This document shows, piece by piece, positions 7,987 through 16,604 of a stretch of DNA of 64,000 nt. The notes beneath the pieces are model-generated. The model worked only from the letters and a program-made list of their open reading frames with translations. It did not search any database and was not told the DNA's origin. Position 1 is the stretch's first letter, and each line of letters begins with the position of its first letter. This DNA is from Modestobacter sp. VKM Ac-2982 (lineage in GTDB: Bacteria; Actinomycetota; Actinomycetes; Mycobacteriales; Geodermatophilaceae), in contig NZ_JAPVBL010000004.1 in assembly GCF_026967935.1 (NCBI RefSeq), positions 248,001 to 312,000 of the forward strand, given 5' to 3'. The position numbers were made by a program, and so were the translations under genes.

Positions 7987-8673
7987 ATGCGCGACGAGGG
8001 CACGACCCACCGGCCCACCCCCGACCCGACGGTCGAGACCGAGGGGCTGGCCACCCGGCTCGACCGGCCGATGGGCGCCCTCGGCCTGGTGTTCGTGCTG
8101 ATCGTCCTGGGCCAGGCCCTGGCCCGGGAGCCCTGGCTGGTGACGACGCTCACCGTCCTGGGCTGGGTCTGCTGGGCGGTCTTCGTGGCCGAGTTCGTCT
8201 TCCGCGCCGTCCGGGCGCCCAGCCAGCGCCGCTTCTGGCTGCGGAACTGGTGGCAGCTCATCTTCCTGGCGCTGCCGTTCCTCCGCTTCGCCCGCGCCCT
8301 CACCCTGCTGCGGACCGCCCGCATCGGCGGTGTGCTGTCCGCCGCCGTCCGCGGCTCGCGGTCGGCCGGCCGGCTGCTCACGAACCGGATCGGCTGGCTC
8401 ACCGCGGTGACCGGCGTCGTCGTCCTCGCCAGCAGCCAGCTGCTGTACGTGGTGGGGGCCTACGACACCTACGGCCCGGCCCTGCACGACGCCGCACTGG
8501 CGACGATCACCGGGCAGGTGCTCGACACCGACCACGGTCTCGCCCGCTTCCTCGAGGTCGCCCTGGCCGTCTACTCGGTCGCGGTGTTCGCCACGCTGGC
8601 CGGCGCGCTGGGCGCCTACTTCCTCGAGGGACACCGCGAGGCGGGAGCCGAGCAGGCCGTGCCGCCGCCCTGA
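7987..8673 (+). CDS. Channel-like membrane protein with degenerate pore
   Basis: A 228-residue membrane protein with the outline of a bacterial voltage-gated potassium channel: about four helices resembling a sensor (an arginine-bearing stretch FLRFARALTLLRTARIGG), then two helices flanking a pore loop. The loop reads DAALATITGQVLDTDHG where channels carry TVGYGD, so the selectivity filter is missing. The last helix AVYSVAVFATLAGALGAYFLE resembles the channel inner helix. It may be a non-conducting or differently selective relative. ATG 7987 is in frame with the first strong helix. No operon partner. Confidence 0.65.
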   Translation: MRDEGTTHRPTPDPTVETEGLATRLDRPMGALGLVFVLIVLGQALAREPWLVTTLTVLGWVCWAVFVAEFVFRAVRAPSQRRFWLRNWWQLIFLALPFLRFARALTLLRTARIGGVLSAAVRGSRSAGRLLTNRIGWLTAVTGVVVLASSQLLYVVGAYDTYGPALHDAALATITGQVLDTDHGLARFLEVALAVYSVAVFATLAGALGAYFLEGHREAGAEQAVPPP

Positions 8674-8692
8674 CCAGCACCGGGCAGCGCGG

Positions 8693-9613
8693 TCAGGTGA
8701 ACTCGACCAGCAGCTCCAGCTGCACCGACGGCGCCGCCGGGTCGTCGTCGTCGACCACGCCCAGCAGGCACACCCGGGCGTCCTCCACCCCACGCAACGC
8801 CAGCCCCTCCACCTTGTGCACGCGGCCGTCGACCTCGGGCACCGCCGCGATGTCGAGCACGGTCCCGCCGTCGACCAGCGCGAGAGCGGCGGCGACCACC
8901 GGCCCGTCGTCGACCGCGTTCGGGGTGTCCTCCGCGGCCGCGGAGAGCAGCACCCGCCCGTCGGGCAGCGAGACGGCGTCGGTGACCGCCAGCCCCACAC
9001 CGGCCACCCGGCCGAGGTCGTAGGACCGGGGCGAGGAGATCGGCACCGCGTCGGCGCCGGCCCTGCCCAGCACCGCGGCGACCAGGTCGGCCAGCGGCAG
9101 GTCGACGCTGGCCGGCCCCGCCCCGGCGGCGAGGTTGCCCCGGTGGAACCAGCGGACGGTGTCCCCGTGCCGGCTGCCCCCTTCGAGGTTCAGCTGGCCC
9201 GCCGGGATCTCCAGCAGCTGCGCCACCCTGGCGTACAGCGCACCCAGCTCGTCGGCCTGCGCGACCGGCTCGCCGCCCTCCAGCCGCACGAGCACCCCGC
9301 GCATCCGCCGCGGCGTCGACCCCGATCCGAGCAGCAGGACGGCCGGCTCGCCGTCCACCTCGGCCGGGCAGGCCACCTCCAGGTCCGGCTTGAGGTGCTT
9401 GGTCCCCGCCGGCTCGCTGAAGTGGTCCAGCCCCTCCACCGGCGGCAGCACGCGCACGGGGGTCACCCCACCCGGCCGCACCCAGGCGGCGATGGTCGCG
9501 TCGTCCGGAGCCACCAGCCAGCCGTCCCCCAGCGGCGCGATCGCAGACGCGGCCGTCACGGGCGTCCCGTCGTCGAAGGTCAGCTTCCGGACGTCGTCCA
9601 CCGTGATCCGCAT
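8693..9613 (-). CDS. Conserved hypothetical protein, possible beta-propeller
   Basis: I do not recognise a named family. The 306-residue product has no signal peptide or membrane helix. It is rich in short strand-like blocks (GDGWLVAPDDATIAAWV, PAVLLLGSGSTPRRMRGVLV, VCLLGVVDDDDP), suggesting a repeated beta-sheet or propeller fold. The block VEVACPAEV... HLKPDLE and the aspartate pairs may bind metal, but this is guesswork. It is convergent with the channel-like gene and is followed upstream by an 82-residue gene on the same strand 41 bp away. Confidence 0.6.
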   Translation of the reverse strand: MRITVDDVRKLTFDDGTPVTAASAIAPLGDGWLVAPDDATIAAWVRPGGVTPVRVLPPVEGLDHFSEPAGTKHLKPDLEVACPAEVDGEPAVLLLGSGSTPRRMRGVLVRLEGGEPVAQADELGALYARVAQLLEIPAGQLNLEGGSRHGDTVRWFHRGNLAAGAGPASVDLPLADLVAAVLGRAGADAVPISSPRSYDLGRVAGVGLAVTDAVSLPDGRVLLSAAAEDTPNAVDDGPVVAAALALVDGGTVLDIAAVPEVDGRVHKVEGLALRGVEDARVCLLGVVDDDDPAAPSVQLELLVEFT

Positions 9614-9654
9614 GCCGCGGTGGTGCCCGCCGGGGCAGTCCGACACGCCTCCGA

Positions 9655-9903
9655 TCAGCCGAGGGAGTCCATCGCCTCGGCTCGGAACTGGGCCAGGAAC
9701 TGGTCGCGGGTGATGCCCCGCCGCTCGGCCTCCCGCTCGCAGAGCATCGCGATCACCAGCGAGGACTGCCGGACGACGTCCGCGCGGGTGTCCTCGTCCA
9801 GACCGCCCAGCACCGCCGTCCAGGCCCGCCAGTCGCCGTCCCCGGCCGCCTCGGCCATCTCCAGCACCAGCCCGAACCGGCGCAGCTGCTCCAGGTTGGC
9901 CAT
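9655..9903 (-). CDS. Hypothetical 82-residue helical protein
   Basis: Unrecognised. The product is short, acidic and mostly helical (NLEQLRRFGLVLEMAEAAGD, then EREAERRGITRDQFLAQF). High GC at third positions and an ATG at a plausible distance support it as a real gene. It lies 41 bp upstream of the 306-residue hypothetical and is divergent from the glycosyltransferase, sharing a 147-bp upstream region with it. Confidence 0.55.
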   Translation of the reverse strand: MANLEQLRRFGLVLEMAEAAGDGDWRAWTAVLGGLDEDTRADVVRQSSLVIAMLCEREAERRGITRDQFLAQFRAEAMDSLG

Positions 9904-10050
9904 CCGCCACTCCCCCGTCCCCGGTCGCCCGCTGCGGCCGCTGGAGCCCGACGGTAGCGACGCCGCACACGCGGGCACCGGCTCACCCGCCCGGGTGGCC
10001 CACCCGCCGCCCGACCACAGCCGGACGGCGCAGGTGCCGACCACCACGGG

Positions 10051-12135
10051 GTGACGGTCTTCGCGCCCCGCGGCGCCATCCCCGGCCCGGTGGTGCGCCC
10101 TGACCACGGGAAGCACGCCGCGCCCCAACGGCTCGGCGCCGTCCTGGTCGAGCAGGGGGTGCTCACCGAGCAACAGCTGGCCGAGGCCCTGGACCAGCAG
10201 GAACGGGTGGGCGCACCGCTGGGCTCCGTCGTCCTGGCCAAGGGCTGGGTGACCCGGCGGGAGCTCTACGTCGGCCTGGCGGCGGTGTGGGGCGCAGACC
10301 TCGCGTTCGTCGACCCGGTGGACGTCGACGAGGAACTGGCCCGGCGCTTCCCGGCCGCGATGCTCGCCCGCGAGACCTGGGTGCCGCTGCGCGTCGAGGA
10401 GGACGGCGACGGCCTGCCCCAGGTCGTCGTCGCCACCGCCGGTCGTCCGTCGGCGCACATCGCCGAGGTGGTCGTGCAGCGCACCGGCATCCCGCGGGTG
10501 CGCCAGGTGGTCACCACCGACTGGGACGTGCAGCGGGCACTGCGCACCGTGTGGCGGGACGAGCTGGTCCACGACGCGGTCAGCGCGCTGGCCGAGCGCC
10601 GCCCCGACGAGTCGGCGTCCACGGTGTTCGTCCGGCCGCAGATCGCCGGCCTGATCGCCCTGCTCGTCGCCACCGTGACCGGATTGGTGCTCGACCCCTC
10701 GCTGACCATGCTGGTCCTGGTCGCGACGGTGAACGTCGCCGTCGCACTCGCCGTCGGCGCCAAGGCGGTGATCAGCACCGTCGGCACCGCCTGGGAGACC
10801 GTCGAGCAGGTCACCGCGGCGGAGGTCGGCGCACTGGACGACGCCGAGCTGCCCGTCTACACGATCCTCGTCCCGGTCTACAAGGAAGCCGGGATCGTCG
10901 GGCTGCTGATGCGCAACCTGGCCGACCTGGACTGGCCGCGGGAGAAGCTGGAGATCCTGCTGCTGCTGGAGGAGGACGACCCGGAGACGCTCACCGCCGC
11001 GCTGGCCGCCGCACCGCCGGACATCGTCCGCATCGTCGTCGTCCCGCACTCGCTGCCCAAGACCAAGCCGCGCGCCTGCAACGTCGGGCTCGCCTTCGCC
11101 CGCGGCGAGTACGTGGTCATCTACGACGCCGAGGACCGCCCCGACGCCGACCAGCTGAAGAAGTCGCTGATCGCCTTCCGCAAGGGCGGGGACGACCTGG
11201 TCTGCGTGCAGGCGGCCCTGAACTACTTCAACGCCCGGGAGAACCTGCTCACCCGGATGTTCACCCTGGAGTACTCCTCCTGGTTCGACTACACCCTGGC
11301 CGGCCTGGACAAGCTGCGCCTGCCCATCCCGCTGGGCGGCACGAGCAACCACTTCCGCACCGACATGCTGCGCGACCTCGGTGGCTGGGACCCCTACAAC
11401 GTCACCGAGGACGCCGACCTCGGCATCCGCGCCTCCGCCCGCGGCCACCGCGTCGCCGTCGTCAACTCCACGACGTACGAGGAGGCGAACATGGCCGTCG
11501 GCAACTGGATCCGGCAGCGCAGCCGCTGGATCAAGGGCTACATGCAGACGGTCCTGGTGCACACCCGGCACCCGTGGCGGCTGCTGCGCAGCGTCGGCCC
11601 CCGGCAGGCGGCCGGCTTCGCGCTGCTCATCGGCGGCACCCCGTTGATGTTCCTGGCCGCCCCGTGGCTCTACGCGATGCTCGCGGTCGAGCTCATCGCG
11701 CCCGGCGCCCTGACCCCGGCGCTGCCCGAGTGGCTGGTGCAGGTCAGCCTGGCCAACCTGCTGCTGGGCAACGGCGTGATCATCTACCTGTCGCTGCTGG
11801 CCGGCTTCAAGCGGCGGACCTACGGCCTGGTGCCGTTCGCGCTGCTCTCCCCGCTCTACTGGCTGCTGCACTCGGTGGCCTCGTACAAGGCGCTGTGGCA
11901 GCTGCTGGTCAACCCCTTCTACTGGGAGAAGACGAACCACGGGCTGTCCAGCCACGTCCAGGCAGAGGACCTGCCGCGCATGGACGCCGGCCCCGCCTCG
12001 GCGCGTCCCGCGGCGGCCCCGGCACCCGCGACGAGGCAGGGCACGCACGACGTCGTCCAGCTGATCGACCCGCAGAGCATCCCTGCGCCACCCCCTGCGC
12101 CGGTCCTCCGGCGCGCTGTGGAGCACCGGGCATGA
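10051..12135 (+). CDS. MshEN-GT2 membrane glycosyltransferase, probably c-di-GMP controlled
   Basis: A 694-residue fusion. Residues 27-50 fit the MshEN cyclic-di-GMP motif (RLG.. start, G at +9, leucines and final Q), repeated at about 55-80 (PLGSVVLAKGWVTRREL). Two membrane helices follow (about 195-235), then a family-2 glycosyltransferase: ILVPVYKE (about 272), DAED (about 358), TEDADLG (about 450) and QRSRW (about 488-492), then about three C-terminal helices. This is the layout of processive polysaccharide synthases that build and export a chain. MshEN domains bind c-di-GMP in type II/IV secretion ATPases; control of synthesis here is inference. The GTG start lacks a strong ribosome site. 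Coupled to the next gene by ATGA. Confidence 0.85.
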   Translation: MTVFAPRGAIPGPVVRPDHGKHAAPQRLGAVLVEQGVLTEQQLAEALDQQERVGAPLGSVVLAKGWVTRRELYVGLAAVWGADLAFVDPVDVDEELARRFPAAMLARETWVPLRVEEDGDGLPQVVVATAGRPSAHIAEVVVQRTGIPRVRQVVTTDWDVQRALRTVWRDELVHDAVSALAERRPDESASTVFVRPQIAGLIALLVATVTGLVLDPSLTMLVLVATVNVAVALAVGAKAVISTVGTAWETVEQVTAAEVGALDDAELPVYTILVPVYKEAGIVGLLMRNLADLDWPREKLEILLLLEEDDPETLTAALAAAPPDIVRIVVVPHSLPKTKPRACNVGLAFARGEYVVIYDAEDRPDADQLKKSLIAFRKGGDDLVCVQAALNYFNARENLLTRMFTLEYSSWFDYTLAGLDKLRLPIPLGGTSNHFRTDMLRDLGGWDPYNVTEDADLGIRASARGHRVAVVNSTTYEEANMAVGNWIRQRSRWIKGYMQTVLVHTRHPWRLLRSVGPRQAAGFALLIGGTPLMFLAAPWLYAMLAVELIAPGALTPALPEWLVQVSLANLLLGNGVIIYLSLLAGFKRRTYGLVPFALLSPLYWLLHSVASYKALWQLLVNPFYWEKTNHGLSSHVQAEDLPRMDAGPASARPAAAPAPATRQGTHDVVQLIDPQSIPAPPPAPVLRRAVEHRA

Positions 12136-12677
12136 CCGCCGTGTCCCCGGTGCGGCCGGCCACCGTGGCCGCCCCTCCTCGGGTGCCGATCCGCTGGGCG
12201 CTGCTGGCCGGCGCCCTCCTGCTCGGGGTCCAGGGCGCCGTCCTGCTCGCCACCGACCGGTCGGTGCGCGACGTGCTGCTGCCCGGCCACCTGGTGCTGA
12301 TCGTCGCCTTCGGGCTGGTCTTCTGCCTCGGCGCCGTCACCGTGGCCGGCTTCGCCGCGGGTGCGGCCGCCGCCGGCCTGGTCGTGCTGCAGCCGGACAC
12401 CCTGCTGCCGCTGCTCGGCGGTGCCGCGCTGCTGGCCCTGGGGTGCGGGCTCGCACCCGGCTGGACCCGGGTCGAGACCTGGCAGGCGGCGCAGTCCCGC
12501 CCGCTGAGCACGGAGCAGGAGGCCGCGGCCACCCCTCAGGCCGACCGCAGCCGCGGCCGACGCCTACGGGACCAGTGGCGGTCCGACCGGGTGCTCGCAG
12601 CCTTCCTCGTGCTCGCGTTCCACCCGGTGCTGGCGGCGTTCGCGCTCTGGTTCACCGACTGGATGCAGCGCCGCTAA
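12132..12677 (+). CDS. Membrane protein coupled to glycosyltransferase
   Basis: A 181-residue integral membrane protein with three or four hydrophobic helices in residues 20-115, a polar linker (STEQEAAATPQADRSRGRRLRD) and a last helix (VLAAFLVLAFHPVLAAFALWF). No family recognised. Its ATG overlaps the glycosyltransferase stop by 4 bases, so it is translated with it and may assist synthesis or export of the polymer. It is convergent with rdgB, and the two stop codons overlap at 12674-12677. Confidence 0.7.
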   Translation: MTAVSPVRPATVAAPPRVPIRWALLAGALLLGVQGAVLLATDRSVRDVLLPGHLVLIVAFGLVFCLGAVTVAGFAAGAAAAGLVVLQPDTLLPLLGGAALLALGCGLAPGWTRVETWQAAQSRPLSTEQEAAATPQADRSRGRRLRDQWRSDRVLAAFLVLAFHPVLAAFALWFTDWMQRR

Positions 12678-13282
12678 CGGCCGCCGAGCACCTCACCGAT
12701 GACCGGCAGCAGCGCGGCGAACGCCTGCCCCCGGTGGCTGATCGCGTCCTTCTCCGCCGGCTCCAGCTCCGCCGACGTCACGGTGAGGCCGGTCGGCACG
12801 AAGACCGGGTCGTAGCCGAAGCCGTTGCTGCCCCGGGGCTCCCGGACGACCGTGCCCCGCCAGCGCCGCTCGAGCACGTGCCCGCCGCCGTCCGGCGTGA
12901 CCAGCGCAGCGGCGCAGACGAACGCCGCACCGCGCCGTTCGTCGGGCACGTCGGCGAGCTGCCCGAGCAGGAGAGCAGTGTTGGCCGGGTCGTCCCCGTG
13001 CCGCCCGGACCAGCGGGCGGACAGGATCCCCGGCATCCCGTTCAGCGCGTCGACGGCCAGACCGGAGTCGTCGGCGACCGCCGGCAGGCCGGTGTACCGG
13101 ACCGCCTCCCGCGCCTTGAGCAGCGCGTTCTCCTCAAACGTCGCCCCGGTCTCCGGCGCCTCGGGGTACTCCGGCACGTCGCGCAGCCCCAGCACCTCGA
13201 CCCCGGGGACGGCGGTGGCCAGCAGCCGCTGCAGCTCGGCGAGCTTGCCGGCGTTGCGGGTGGCGAGCAGCAGCTTGCTCAC
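12674..13282 (-). CDS. rdgB: Non-canonical purine NTP pyrophosphatase (RdgB/HAM1)
   Basis: A 202-residue house-cleaning enzyme that hydrolyses ITP, dITP and XTP to monophosphates. Family marks are [14 protein letters not shown] at the N-terminus, [37 protein letters not shown] and the final [10 protein letters not shown]. The GTG start overlaps the rph stop by 4 bases (GTGA), matching the rph-rdgB pairing seen in many actinobacteria. No signal peptide. Confidence 0.95.
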   Translation of the reverse strand: MSKLLLATRNAGKLAELQRLLATAVPGVEVLGLRDVPEYPEAPETGATFEENALLKAREAVRYTGLPAVADDSGLAVDALNGMPGILSARWSGRHGDDPANTALLLGQLADVPDERRGAAFVCAAALVTPDGGGHVLERRWRGTVVREPRGSNGFGYDPVFVPTGLTVTSAELEPAEKDAISHRGQAFAALLPVIGEVLGGR

Positions 13283-14001
13283 GCCGACAACGCCTCCTGC
13301 TGGGCCAGCGTCAGCTCCGCGCAGCCGGCGACGGCCAGGTCGAGCAGCTGGTCGAGGGTGGCCCGGTCGAAGACGGCGCCCTCCGCCGTCCCCTGGACCT
13401 CGACGAAGCCGCCGGTGCCGGTGCACACGACGTTCATGTCGGTGCCGGCGGTGACGTCCTCCTCGTAGGCGAGGTCCAGTCGCGGCTCGCCGTCGATGAC
13501 GCCCACGCTGACCGCGGCGACCGAGTTCGGCAGCGGGGTCGCACTGGCCAGCTTGCCGCGCTCGCCGAGCCAGCTCACCGCGTCGGCGAGGGCCACGTAG
13601 GCGCCGGTGATCGCGGCGGTGCGCGTGCCGCCGTCGGCCTGCAGGACGTCGCAGTCCAGCGCGATGCTGTTCTCCCCCAGCGCGGCCAGGTCGATGCTCG
13701 CCCGCAGCGACCGGCCGATGAGCCGGCTGATCTCGTGGGTGCGGCCGCCGATCTTGCCCTTGACCGACTCGCGGTCGCTGCGCGTGTGGGTGGCCCGCGG
13801 GAGCATCGAGTACTCGGCGGTGACCCAGCCCAGGCCCGAGCCGCGGCGCCAGCGGGGCACCCCCTCGGTGACGCTGGCCGCGCAGAGCACGCGGGTGCGA
13901 CCGAACTCGACGAGCACCGAGCCCTCGGCGTGGTCGAGCCAGTTGCGGGTGATGGTCACCGGGCGGAGCTGGTCGGCCGCGCGGCCGTCGGGGCGGGTCA
14001 C
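13279..14001 (-). CDS. rph: Ribonuclease PH
   Basis: A 240-residue phosphorolytic 3'-5' exoribonuclease that trims tRNA 3' ends. Clear family blocks: [24 protein letters not shown], the basic [27 protein letters not shown] (only parts quoted here are key), [19 protein letters not shown], and [16 protein letters not shown] 14001 gives [15 protein letters not shown], the standard N-terminus. It precedes and overlaps rdgB. In mycobacteria rph and rdgB follow murI and the Rv1339 gene; here they lie about 6 kb away. Confidence 0.95.
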   Translation of the reverse strand: MTRPDGRAADQLRPVTITRNWLDHAEGSVLVEFGRTRVLCAASVTEGVPRWRRGSGLGWVTAEYSMLPRATHTRSDRESVKGKIGGRTHEISRLIGRSLRASIDLAALGENSIALDCDVLQADGGTRTAAITGAYVALADAVSWLGERGKLASATPLPNSVAAVSVGVIDGEPRLDLAYEEDVTAGTDMNVVCTGTGGFVEVQGTAEGAVFDRATLDQLLDLAVAGCAELTLAQQEALSA

Positions 14002-14070
14002 GTCGTCCGAGGGTACTGACGCCCCCGCGGTGGCCTGCCGACATCGTCTCCGCCGACGAGCGGGCGGACC

Positions 14071-14092
14071 CTTGACAGGTTTTCTTGTCAAG
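14071..14092. promoter_or_regulatory. Operator of ArsR-like/SRPBCC operon
   Basis: Inverted repeat CTTGACA (14071-14077), 8-base centre GGTTTTCT, TGTCAAG (14086-14092). It lies 15 bases upstream of the regulator ATG and contains a -35-like TTGACA, so a bound repressor would block the polymerase. Likely autoregulation. Confidence 0.65.
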
Positions 14093-14106
14093 AGCACCCT
14101 GACGTC

Positions 14107-14685
14107 ATGCAGGACGTCGAGGTCATCGAGGACGCGGAGGCAGCCGCCGCCGCACTGGACCCGGTCCGGGCGCGGCTGCTCGGTGAGCTGGCCGTTCCGG
14201 CCTCCGCCTCCGGGCTCGCCGCGCGGGTCGGCATCACGCGCCAGAAGGTCAACTACCACCTCAAGGCGCTCGAGGCGCACGGCCTGGTGGCGCTGTCCGA
14301 GACGCGCCGGCACGGCGGGATCACCGAGCGGGTGCTGCAGGCGTCGGCGGCGTCGTACGTCGTGTCACCGGCGGCCGTCAGTGCCTCCGCGGCCGACCCG
14401 GACGCCAACGCCGACCACCTGTCGGCGGGCTACCTCGTCGCACTGGCGGGCCGGCTGGTGCGCGAGGTCGGCGCCCTGGCGCGCCGGGCCGGCGCGTCCG
14501 GCACCCGCCTGCCGACGCTGACCATCGACACCCGGATCGGCTTCCGGTCGGCCGCCGACCGGGCTGCCTTCGCCGACGACCTGACCGCGGCGGTGCTCGA
14601 CCTGGCCGCTCGGTACCACCACGACGACGGGCGCCCGCACCGGCTCGTCGTCGCCGCCCATCCCGTTCCCGAGGAGAGAACATGA
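14107..14685 (+). CDS. ArsR-like winged-helix regulator
   Basis: A 192-residue regulator. The helix-turn-helix is [20 protein letters not shown] followed by ALEAHGLV (about residues 35-62), then a wing ([15 protein letters not shown]). The C-terminal half is helical and of unknown ligand; there are no metal-binding cysteines. The gene pair ArsR-like regulator plus SRPBCC protein with ATGA overlap is a common actinobacterial arrangement. The TTGACA..TGTCAA palindrome just upstream is its probable operator. ATG 14107 lies 15 bases after it. Confidence 0.85.
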   Translation: MQDVEVIEDAEAAAAALDPVRARLLGELAVPASASGLAARVGITRQKVNYHLKALEAHGLVALSETRRHGGITERVLQASAASYVVSPAAVSASAADPDANADHLSAGYLVALAGRLVREVGALARRAGASGTRLPTLTIDTRIGFRSAADRAAFADDLTAAVLDLAARYHHDDGRPHRLVVAAHPVPEERT

Positions 14686-15479
14686 GCACGACCACGGACG
14701 TCCCGTACCGCCTGGAGTTCAGCGTCGAGGTCCCGGGCACACCGGAACAGGTCTGGCAGGCCATCGCGACCGCCCAGGGCATGAGCGCCTGGTTCCTGCC
14801 GACCGAGATCGAGGAGCACGAGGGCGGCTCCCTGCGCTTCTCCATGGGCCCCGACATGGGCTCGGACGGCCGGGTCACCGGCTGGGACCCGCCGCGCCGC
14901 CTCGCCTACGAAGAGGACTGGGCCGCCCTGATGGGCAAGGACCCGGACGCGCTGAGCCCGCTCACGTCGGAGTTCCTCGTCGAGGCGCAGTCCGGCGGCA
15001 CCTGCATCGTGCGCGTCACCAGCAGTGGCTTCGGGACCGGCGCCGCCTGGGAGTCGGAGTGGTGGGACAGCATGGGCCCGGCCTGGATGCCGTTCTTCGA
15101 CAACCTGCGCCTCTACCTGGCGCACTTCCCCGGCCAGCGAGCCAGGCACCTGGAGGCCACCGCCTCCCACCCCGGTGACGCGGAGACGGTCTGGTCGGCC
15201 CTGCACGACGCCCTCGGCCTCGGGGACGAGGGCGCAACGGTCGAGGTGCGCGGTGCCAGCGGCACGGTCGAGCGGGTCGGCGAGCGACAGGCGCTCGTCC
15301 GGCTCACCGCGCCGGTGCCCGGGATGCTCAGCGTCTTCGCCCACGCCTACGGCGACGGCGACGGCACGGCGACGGCGGGCGTGCGTGGGTACCTGTTCTC
15401 CGCCGACGCGGCGGACTACGTGCGGCGCGAGGAGCCGGCCTGGCAGACCTGGCTGCAAGGGCTCGCGGTCCCGGCCTGA
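14682..15479 (+). CDS. SRPBCC (AHSA1-type) domain protein
   Basis: A 265-residue protein with a START-like SRPBCC fold, which binds hydrophobic ligands in a deep cavity. The first domain (about 10-150) shows FSVEVPGTPEQVWQAIATAQ, MSAWFLPTEIEEHEGG and WDPPRRLAYEE; a second, weaker copy follows (HPGDAETVWSALHDALG). Its function is unknown; relatives are ligand-binding or chaperone cofactor-like. It shares the operon, and a 4-base overlap, with its regulator, so ligand and regulator are probably linked. Confidence 0.82.
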   Translation: MSTTTDVPYRLEFSVEVPGTPEQVWQAIATAQGMSAWFLPTEIEEHEGGSLRFSMGPDMGSDGRVTGWDPPRRLAYEEDWAALMGKDPDALSPLTSEFLVEAQSGGTCIVRVTSSGFGTGAAWESEWWDSMGPAWMPFFDNLRLYLAHFPGQRARHLEATASHPGDAETVWSALHDALGLGDEGATVEVRGASGTVERVGERQALVRLTAPVPGMLSVFAHAYGDGDGTATAGVRGYLFSADAADYVRREEPAWQTWLQGLAVPA

Positions 15480-15539
15480 CCCCCGCGCGGGACCGACCGC
15501 CCGGATGTCCCCGGGGGGCGCGGATGCCATGGTGTCCCC

Positions 15540-15944
15540 ATGCGCTCAGAGCTCCGTGCCGTCCGCACCGGGGGCGTGCCCTCGATCGTCGACCTCACCG
15601 ACGAGTGCGCCGAGTTCGTCCGCGGCGAGGGCGACGGTCTGCTCCAGGTGTTCGTCCCGCACGCGACCGCCGGGATCGCGATCATCGAGACCGGTGCCGG
15701 CAGCGACGACGACCTGCTCGCCCAGCTCGACGAGCTGCTCCCCCGCGACGACCGCTGGCGGCACCGGCACGGCGCCCCCGGGCACGGCCGCGACCACGTG
15801 CTGCCGGCGTTCGTCCCGCCGCACGCCACGGTGCCGGTGCTCGAGGGGCGGCTGACCCTGGGCACGTGGCAGCGCATCTGCTTCGTCGACACCAACGTCG
15901 ACAACCCCTCCCGGCACGTGCGGTTCAGCTTCCTGGCCGGCTGA
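15540..15944 (+). CDS. yjbQ: YjbQ / secondary thiamine-phosphate synthase family
   Basis: A 134-residue UPF0047 protein. Family signature PHATAGIAIIE (conserved histidine), GHGRDHVLPAF and the ending RICFVDTNVDNPSRHVRF. Some members complement thiamine-phosphate synthase mutants, but the physiological reaction is unsettled. Cytosolic, with normal family length. It stands alone, 60 bp after the SRPBCC gene and 48 bp before the peroxiredoxin gene, and could be part of either transcript. Confidence 0.9.
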   Translation: MRSELRAVRTGGVPSIVDLTDECAEFVRGEGDGLLQVFVPHATAGIAIIETGAGSDDDLLAQLDELLPRDDRWRHRHGAPGHGRDHVLPAFVPPHATVPVLEGRLTLGTWQRICFVDTNVDNPSRHVRFSFLAG

Positions 15945-15992
15945 GCGGAAGCCGGGTTGGGCACCGCCGGTCGCGTGCGGCACGATCCCCCC

Positions 15993-16493
15993 ATGACCGA
16001 GACCGACCCCGGCATCGACACGGCCCCCGTCCGCCTCGCCCCCGGTGACCCGGCGCCCGAGTTCACCCTCCCGGACGCCGACGGCACGCCCGTCTCGCTG
16101 TCGTCCTACCGGGGTCGGCGGGTCATCGTGTACTGCTACCCGGCCGCGCTCACCCCGGGATGCACCACCCAGGCCGTGGACTTCACCGCGGCAGCCGGGG
16201 ACCTGGCCGAGGCCGGGCTGGACATCATCGGCGTCTCCCCCGACGTCCCCGAGAAGCTGAGCCGGTTCCGGGAGCAGGAAGAGCTGTCCATCACCCTGGT
16301 CTCCGACCCGGAGAAGCAGGTGCTGACGGCCTACGGCGCCTACGGCCCGAAGAAGCTGTACGGCAAGGAGGTCGTCGGGGTCATCCGGTCGACCTTCGTC
16401 GTCGGCGCCGACGGCCGGATCGAGAAGGCCGCCTACAACGTCAAGGCCACCGGGCACGTGGCGAAGCTGATGCGCGACCTCGGCATCGACTGA
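15993..16493 (+). CDS. bcp: Peroxiredoxin, BCP-type, 1-Cys
   Basis: A 166-residue thiol peroxidase that reduces hydrogen peroxide and lipid peroxides. The peroxidatic cysteine is in ALTPGCTTQAVDF; the second (resolving) cysteine found five residues later in many BCPs (TPGCT.EAC) is replaced by valine, so the enzyme probably needs an external thiol. The thioredoxin-like core FTLPDADGTPVSLSSYRGRR and STFVVGADGRIEK are typical. ATG 15993 gives normal length. A hairpin follows the stop. Confidence 0.9.
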   Translation: MTETDPGIDTAPVRLAPGDPAPEFTLPDADGTPVSLSSYRGRRVIVYCYPAALTPGCTTQAVDFTAAAGDLAEAGLDIIGVSPDVPEKLSRFREQEELSITLVSDPEKQVLTAYGAYGPKKLYGKEVVGVIRSTFVVGADGRIEKAAYNVKATGHVAKLMRDLGID

Positions 16494-16501
16494 CGGTTCC
16501 T

Positions 16502-16541
16502 CCTGTCCCGCACCGTCCGCAAGGAGCAGCGGCGGGACAGG
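16502..16541 (+). terminator. Terminator after peroxiredoxin gene
   Basis: A 10-bp stem (CCTGTCCCGC at 16502-16511, GCGGGACAGG at 16532-16541) with a 20-base loop begins 9 bases after the stop. It separates the peroxiredoxin gene from gnd. Confidence 0.5.
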
Positions 16542-16604
16542 CCGCGAGTCCACGGAGTGGACGGTGACTGGTCAGCACGGCACCCGGTCGGGCAGGGTCG
16601 TGGC

